DNA of 9,013 bases, taken from the NCBI GenBank assembly GCA_029050385.1, contig JAIDMV010000313.1, positions 1 through 9,013 of the forward strand, written 5' to 3'. This document shows, piece by piece, positions 5,596 to 9,013 of this stretch. Position 1 is the stretch's first letter; each line of letters opens with the position of its first letter. A program made the translations under genes and the position numbers. Origin of the DNA: Anaeroplasmataceae bacterium (GTDB lineage: Bacteria; Bacillota_I; Bacilli_A; Acholeplasmatales; Anaeroplasmataceae). The notes below the pieces were generated by a model that saw only the letters and a list, made by a program, of their open reading frames with translations, ran no database searches and was not told the origin of the DNA.

Positions 5596-6963
5596 ATGGA
5601 TTATGCAATTATATTAGCTGCTGGAAAAGGGACAAGAATGCATATGTCTAAAGCTAAGGGTATGATACCTATTTTAGGCAAGCCAATGATAGAATATATT
5701 TTAGATGTACTTTTTAAATCTTCATTAAAAAGAATCATATGTGTTTTAGGAAATCAGTATTCTGATTTTAATTTGCCTTCTTGTGTGGATATTGTTTTAC
5801 AAAGGGAACAATTAGGAACAGCTGATGCAGTTAAAACTGCATTACCAAGACTGAAAGATACTGATGGAGATATCTTAATCTTGCCTGGAGATGCTCCTTT
5901 TATAACAAGTAAAACAATAGAGGATTTTATTCATTTTCATAAAAGTAATGATAATCTTCTAACTTTAGGTACAATTCGATTAGATTCGCCATTTGGATAT
6001 GGTAGAGTAGTTAGAGAACAAAATCAAATTGTTCGCATTGTAGAAGAAAAGGATGCTAGCGAAGAAGAAAAACGAATTGACGAAGTTTACAGTGGGTTTA
6101 TGTGTGTGAACACAAAGATTTTAATAAATTCTATTCCCCAAGTAGATAACCTTAATGCACAAAAAGAGTATTATTTAACAGACCTTGTTGAGATAATATC
6201 CAAAATTGGTAAAGTATCTTCTTATGAAATAAAAGATTGCTTTGAAGCGAAAGGGATAAATGATTTATATAGTTTAAGTTTAGTCGAACAGGAACTACAA
6301 AAGCGTATTTTAAAAAAGCATATGCTAAATGGGGTATATATTGAGAATGCAAATACTGTTACAATAGGACCAGATGTTTCCTTTTTAGGAGAGGCAATGA
6401 TTTATTCAGGAACTAAAGTTTTAGGACATTCAACGATTTATTCTAAGGTTGTTTTAGGTCCTAATACAGAAATCAAAAATGCTGTAGTCTATGATAATGC
6501 AAAAATATCACATAGTGTGGTTTTGGATTCTTGTATCGGTAAAGAGTCAACTATTGGACCATTTGCACACATTAGAAATAATTCTTACATCGGAGAAGCA
6601 AATCGTATTGGAAATTTTGTTGAGTTTAAAAATACAACTACTGGATATAAAACCTATGCAAGTCATTTATCTTATGTTGGAGATACCAATTGTGGAAGTG
6701 GTGTGAATTTTGGCTGTGGAACTATTACAGTAAACTATGATGGAAAAAAGAAGTATACAACCACAATTGGAGATAATGTATTTATCGGATGTAATTCCAA
6801 TTTGATTGCTCCTATACAGATTGGAAGTAATAGCTATATTGCTGCTGGCTCTACAATTGTTGATGATTTATATGATGGAGATTTTGCAATTGCAAGATCT
6901 CCTCAAACTACAAAAACCTCCTATGCAGAAAAATATAATTACAAGAGAGTGGATAAAAATTGA
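5596..6963 (+). CDS. glmU: Bifunctional UDP-GlcNAc pyrophosphorylase / glucosamine-1-phosphate N-acetyltransferase
   Basis: A 455-residue cytoplasmic enzyme of nearly the same length as E. coli GlmU. Its C-terminal domain acetylates glucosamine-1-phosphate with acetyl-CoA, and its N-terminal domain then attaches UMP to give UDP-N-acetylglucosamine for peptidoglycan. The N-terminal Rossmann-like part has AAGKGTRM (8-15), QLGTAD (72-77) and metal-binding GDAP (98-101, D99). From about residue 250 a left-handed beta-helix of hexapeptide repeats follows. It has R327, K345, catalytic His H357 in SHLSYVGD, and NYDG (380-383), matching the E. coli acetyltransferase site. The uridylyltransferase site is less orthodox: AKG replaces PKV near K21, D77 replaces the usual His, and EVYSG replaces EINTG. 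The ribosome site GAGGGG (5584-5589) is 6 bases before the ATG. The gene overlaps glmM, consistent with an operon. Confidence 0.95.
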   Translation: MDYAIILAAGKGTRMHMSKAKGMIPILGKPMIEYILDVLFKSSLKRIICVLGNQYSDFNLPSCVDIVLQREQLGTADAVKTALPRLKDTDGDILILPGDAPFITSKTIEDFIHFHKSNDNLLTLGTIRLDSPFGYGRVVREQNQIVRIVEEKDASEEEKRIDEVYSGFMCVNTKILINSIPQVDNLNAQKEYYLTDLVEIISKIGKVSSYEIKDCFEAKGINDLYSLSLVEQELQKRILKKHMLNGVYIENANTVTIGPDVSFLGEAMIYSGTKVLGHSTIYSKVVLGPNTEIKNAVVYDNAKISHSVVLDSCIGKESTIGPFAHIRNNSYIGEANRIGNFVEFKNTTTGYKTYASHLSYVGDTNCGSGVNFGCGTITVNYDGKKKYTTTIGDNVFIGCNSNLIAPIQIGSNSYIAAGSTIVDDLYDGDFAIARSPQTTKTSYAEKYNYKRVDKN

Positions 6964-8255
6964 AATATTTTGGTACAGATGGAATAAGAGGTATTCCAAA
7001 TCAGAAATTAAGCTTAGAATTAATACAGTCTATTGGTAAAGCTTTAGTCACTTTAAATAATTCTAATGTCATTGTAGGAACTGATACAAGAGAATCAAAA
7101 GATATGCTTGCATATGCTTTGATTGCAGGAGCCTTATCTCAAGGCTTAAATGTAGAATATGTAGAGGTGATACCAACACCAGGGTTAATCTATTTATCTA
7201 AACTCAAAAAAGCTATAGGTGTTATGATAACTGCTTCTCATAATCCTTATGTTTATAATGGAATAAAAATTATAAATGAGGGAAACAAACTCAGTAAAGA
7301 GGAAGAAGAACGGATAGAATTATTTATTGATCATCCCTCAGTATTATCTTTTAAGAAGATTGGTATATATTCTTCTAGTAAATCTCTTTTAAAGGAATAT
7401 CATAAAAAATTATTTCAATATATATTTCCAACGAATATGAAGATTGCTATAGATTGTGCAAATGGTGCTACCTATAAAACGGCTCCACTTATCTTTAATT
7501 TGATTACAAATTCCTTAGTTGTAATACATCATCATCCCAATGGATGTAATATTAACGAGAATTGTGGTTCTACCCATTTAGAAAGCTTATCTAAAACTGT
7601 TGTAGAAGAAAAATGTGATTTAGGTTTTGCATTTGATGGCGATGGGGATCGAATTCTATGTGTGGATAAAAATGGAATACCAGTGGATGGAGATCTTTTA
7701 ATTTATATTTTTTCTTGCTACTTAAAGGATAGAGGTTTATTAAAAAACAATAAGGTTGCATTAAGTATCATGAGTAATCTTGGAATCATTCAAGCCTTAC
7801 GAAAAAAAGATATTGAAGTTGTGGAAACACCGGTAGGAGATAAATATATCGTTCAAGCAATTAAAAATAATAATCTTTCTATTGGTGGAGAAAATAGTGG
7901 TCATATTGTGTTTCCAGAATTTACTGCCACAGGAGATGGTATTTTAATCGCAATGAAGCTTGTTCAAGTGTTAGAAGAGACACACACCACTTTAGAGGAT
8001 TGGCTTAAGGATATAGTTCTTTATCCGGATGTTTTAGAAAACGTAGTTGTGCAAAACAAAAAAAATGTAATGGGGATACCATTACAAAAAGAAATTGAAA
8101 CAATAAAAGAAGAACTTCATTATGATTGTAAAATCATTGTGCGACCATCCGGGACAGAAGATTTTATTCGTTTAAGTGTTATGGCCAAGACAAAAGAATT
8201 AGTAGAAAAGTATAAGAATAAACTTTTAAGTTTTATTCAGACTCTAGATGTCTAG
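6960..8255 (+). CDS. glmM: Phosphoglucosamine mutase
   Basis: A 431-residue alpha-D-phosphohexomutase that interconverts glucosamine-6-phosphate and glucosamine-1-phosphate, the substrate of GlmU. All four family loops are present: TASHNP with phosphoserine S93, metal-binding DGDGDR (226-231), sugar-binding GGENSGH (309-315) and phosphate-binding RPSGTED (395-401). The N-terminal FGTDGIRG is typical of GlmM rather than phosphomannomutase. It is slightly shorter than the usual 445-450 residues. The last loop has Asp where GlmM usually has Pro (RPSGTEP). The start codon is TTG, sharing the four bases TTGA with the glmU stop; a GAGAG-like ribosome site lies about 10 bases upstream. This suggests translation coupled to glmU. 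The 3' end overlaps the opposing regulator gene by 23 bp. Confidence 0.95.
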   Translation: MKYFGTDGIRGIPNQKLSLELIQSIGKALVTLNNSNVIVGTDTRESKDMLAYALIAGALSQGLNVEYVEVIPTPGLIYLSKLKKAIGVMITASHNPYVYNGIKIINEGNKLSKEEEERIELFIDHPSVLSFKKIGIYSSSKSLLKEYHKKLFQYIFPTNMKIAIDCANGATYKTAPLIFNLITNSLVVIHHHPNGCNINENCGSTHLESLSKTVVEEKCDLGFAFDGDGDRILCVDKNGIPVDGDLLIYIFSCYLKDRGLLKNNKVALSIMSNLGIIQALRKKDIEVVETPVGDKYIVQAIKNNNLSIGGENSGHIVFPEFTATGDGILIAMKLVQVLEETHTTLEDWLKDIVLYPDVLENVVVQNKKNVMGIPLQKEIETIKEELHYDCKIIVRPSGTEDFIRLSVMAKTKELVEKYKNKLLSFIQTLDV

Positions 8256-9013
8256 CAACAGAACTTCTTTCTATAATCTCTCCACTGATAACAAGTCTTT
8301 GACTTGAACGATTCATCAAAATACTTGTAAGTAAGGTAAATGCCTTTTCACCAATCAGATCTAAGTCCTGTTTAACAGTAGTTAAAGAAGGTTTGATATA
8401 TTTTGCAACCTCAAGATCATCATAACCAGTTACAGAAATATCTTTTGGAACTTGTACACCTTCTGCCTCTAACCCGCGGATTAATCCAATGGCCATTAAG
8501 TCACTTGCACAAATAATGGCTGTAACATCAGTGGTCATAAAGTATTTTGCAGCTTCAAATCCACTATTTTCAGTAAAGTTGCCATAATAGACATATTTCG
8601 GATTATATTCAATATCATTCATTGTTTGACCAATGATGTATCCTGCAAAGCGCTCATTACTAACAAAAGAATTTTTATCTCCGTGAATAAATCCTATCTT
8701 CGTATGATTATTTTGTTTTAAAAGCTCTACTAATTTTGCTATTGTATTAATATTTTCATTGTGAATAGTTGCCACCATATCTGCAACCATAATATTATCA
8801 TAAAGCACAGTTGGATACACTGTGTTTTTTAGTTCTGTTAAAAGTGGGCTTTTATAGTTTAGGCCTGCAATAAATGCACCATCAAAATTGTTTTGCTTCA
8901 TGAAATCGTTATAAGAAGTAACAATACTTTTAATATCGACTTGAATAACTTCAAAATTATTATTTCGAGCGTAATTAGAAAAAGATAATCCTAATGGCAT
9001 AATAATGTTAGAT
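8233..9013 (-). CDS. LacI/GalR-family transcriptional regulator, C-terminal part (N-terminus outside window)
   Basis: The reading frame stays open to the window edge; 259 residues are visible before the TAA stop. They form the periplasmic-binding-protein-like effector domain of LacI/GalR repressors. Recognisable blocks are KIGFIHGDKNSFVSNERFAGY, then AIICASDLMAIGLIRGLEAEGVQVPKDISVTGYDD, then PSLTTVKQDLDLIGEKAFTLL, ending ERSSVARHLES. The first ATG in view (9000) is unlikely to be the true start, because the first strand of the effector domain and the helix-turn-helix (about 60 residues) would be missing; roughly 70-75 residues should lie beyond 9013. Such proteins bind operators as dimers and respond to sugars or related ligands. 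Its ligand and targets cannot be told here, as its promoter and upstream neighbours are not in the window. It converges on glmM with overlapping ends and has no visible terminator. Confidence 0.93.
   Translation of the reverse strand, partial: SNIIMPLGLSFSNYARNNNFEVIQVDIKSIVTSYNDFMKQNNFDGAFIAGLNYKSPLLTELKNTVYPTVLYDNIMVADMVATIHNENINTIAKLVELLKQNNHTKIGFIHGDKNSFVSNERFAGYIIGQTMNDIEYNPKYVYYGNFTENSGFEAAKYFMTTDVTAIICASDLMAIGLIRGLEAEGVQVPKDISVTGYDDLEVAKYIKPSLTTVKQDLDLIGEKAFTLLTSILMNRSSQRLVISGEIIERSSVARHLESE

Noticed and set aside
6491..7039. Same-strand frames 6491-6706 and 6806-7039 inside glmU and across the glmU-glmM join, considered as signs of a frameshift
   Set aside because: glmU and glmM are intact through this region with all motifs in frame; the alternative frames are low-complexity Ile/Leu-rich shadows of the beta-helix repeats.
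8239..8255. Short inverted repeat CTAGA-TG-TCTAG at the glmM end as a terminator or operator
   Set aside because: Only 5 bp with a 2-base loop and no T run on either strand; it lies within two overlapping coding sequences.

Overview
The window is AT-rich (by eye about one third G+C), with strong Shine-Dalgarno sites, sigma-A-like promoters and standard stop codons. The gene content points to a low-GC Gram-positive (Bacillota), probably a gut anaerobe of the Erysipelotrichales or Clostridia type. The lineage is inferred from style and protein resemblance only. Genes are densely packed and no insertion sequence, CRISPR array, tRNA or rRNA is visible.

Layout. (1) 44-2929, +: a large M16C zinc metallopeptidase (PreP-like), closed by a strong intrinsic terminator at 2941-2972. 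(2) 3050-4318, +: a two-gene unit with its own promoter, encoding a flavodoxin-fold protein with an iron-sulfur-type cysteine cluster and an Ogt-type DNA-alkyl repair protein. (3) 4320-4504, +: a near-ideal promoter directly behind the ogt stop codon, a short transcript predicted to form an H-type pseudoknot, and a long-stem terminator. No gene long enough to explain this transcript is present. (4) 4568-5524, +: a RhuM-Fic/DOC fusion protein. (5) 5596-8255, +: glmU and glmM, overlapping at TTGA, which carry out the last steps of UDP-N-acetylglucosamine synthesis for peptidoglycan. (6) 8233 to the window edge, -: the C-terminal part of a LacI-family regulator, converging on and overlapping the end of glmM by 23 bp.

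How the genes relate. GlmM makes glucosamine-1-phosphate and GlmU acetylates and uridylylates it, so those two form one metabolic unit. The peptidase and the flavoprotein/ogt pair are separate transcription units. The part most worth a second look is 4320-5524: a compact pseudoknotted RNA with its own promoter and terminator directly upstream of a RhuM-Fic protein whose Fic motif has Cys where Asn is usual. It may be a small accessory (toxin-like or defence-like) module or a leader-controlled gene placed between housekeeping genes. That reading is inference from sequence layout.
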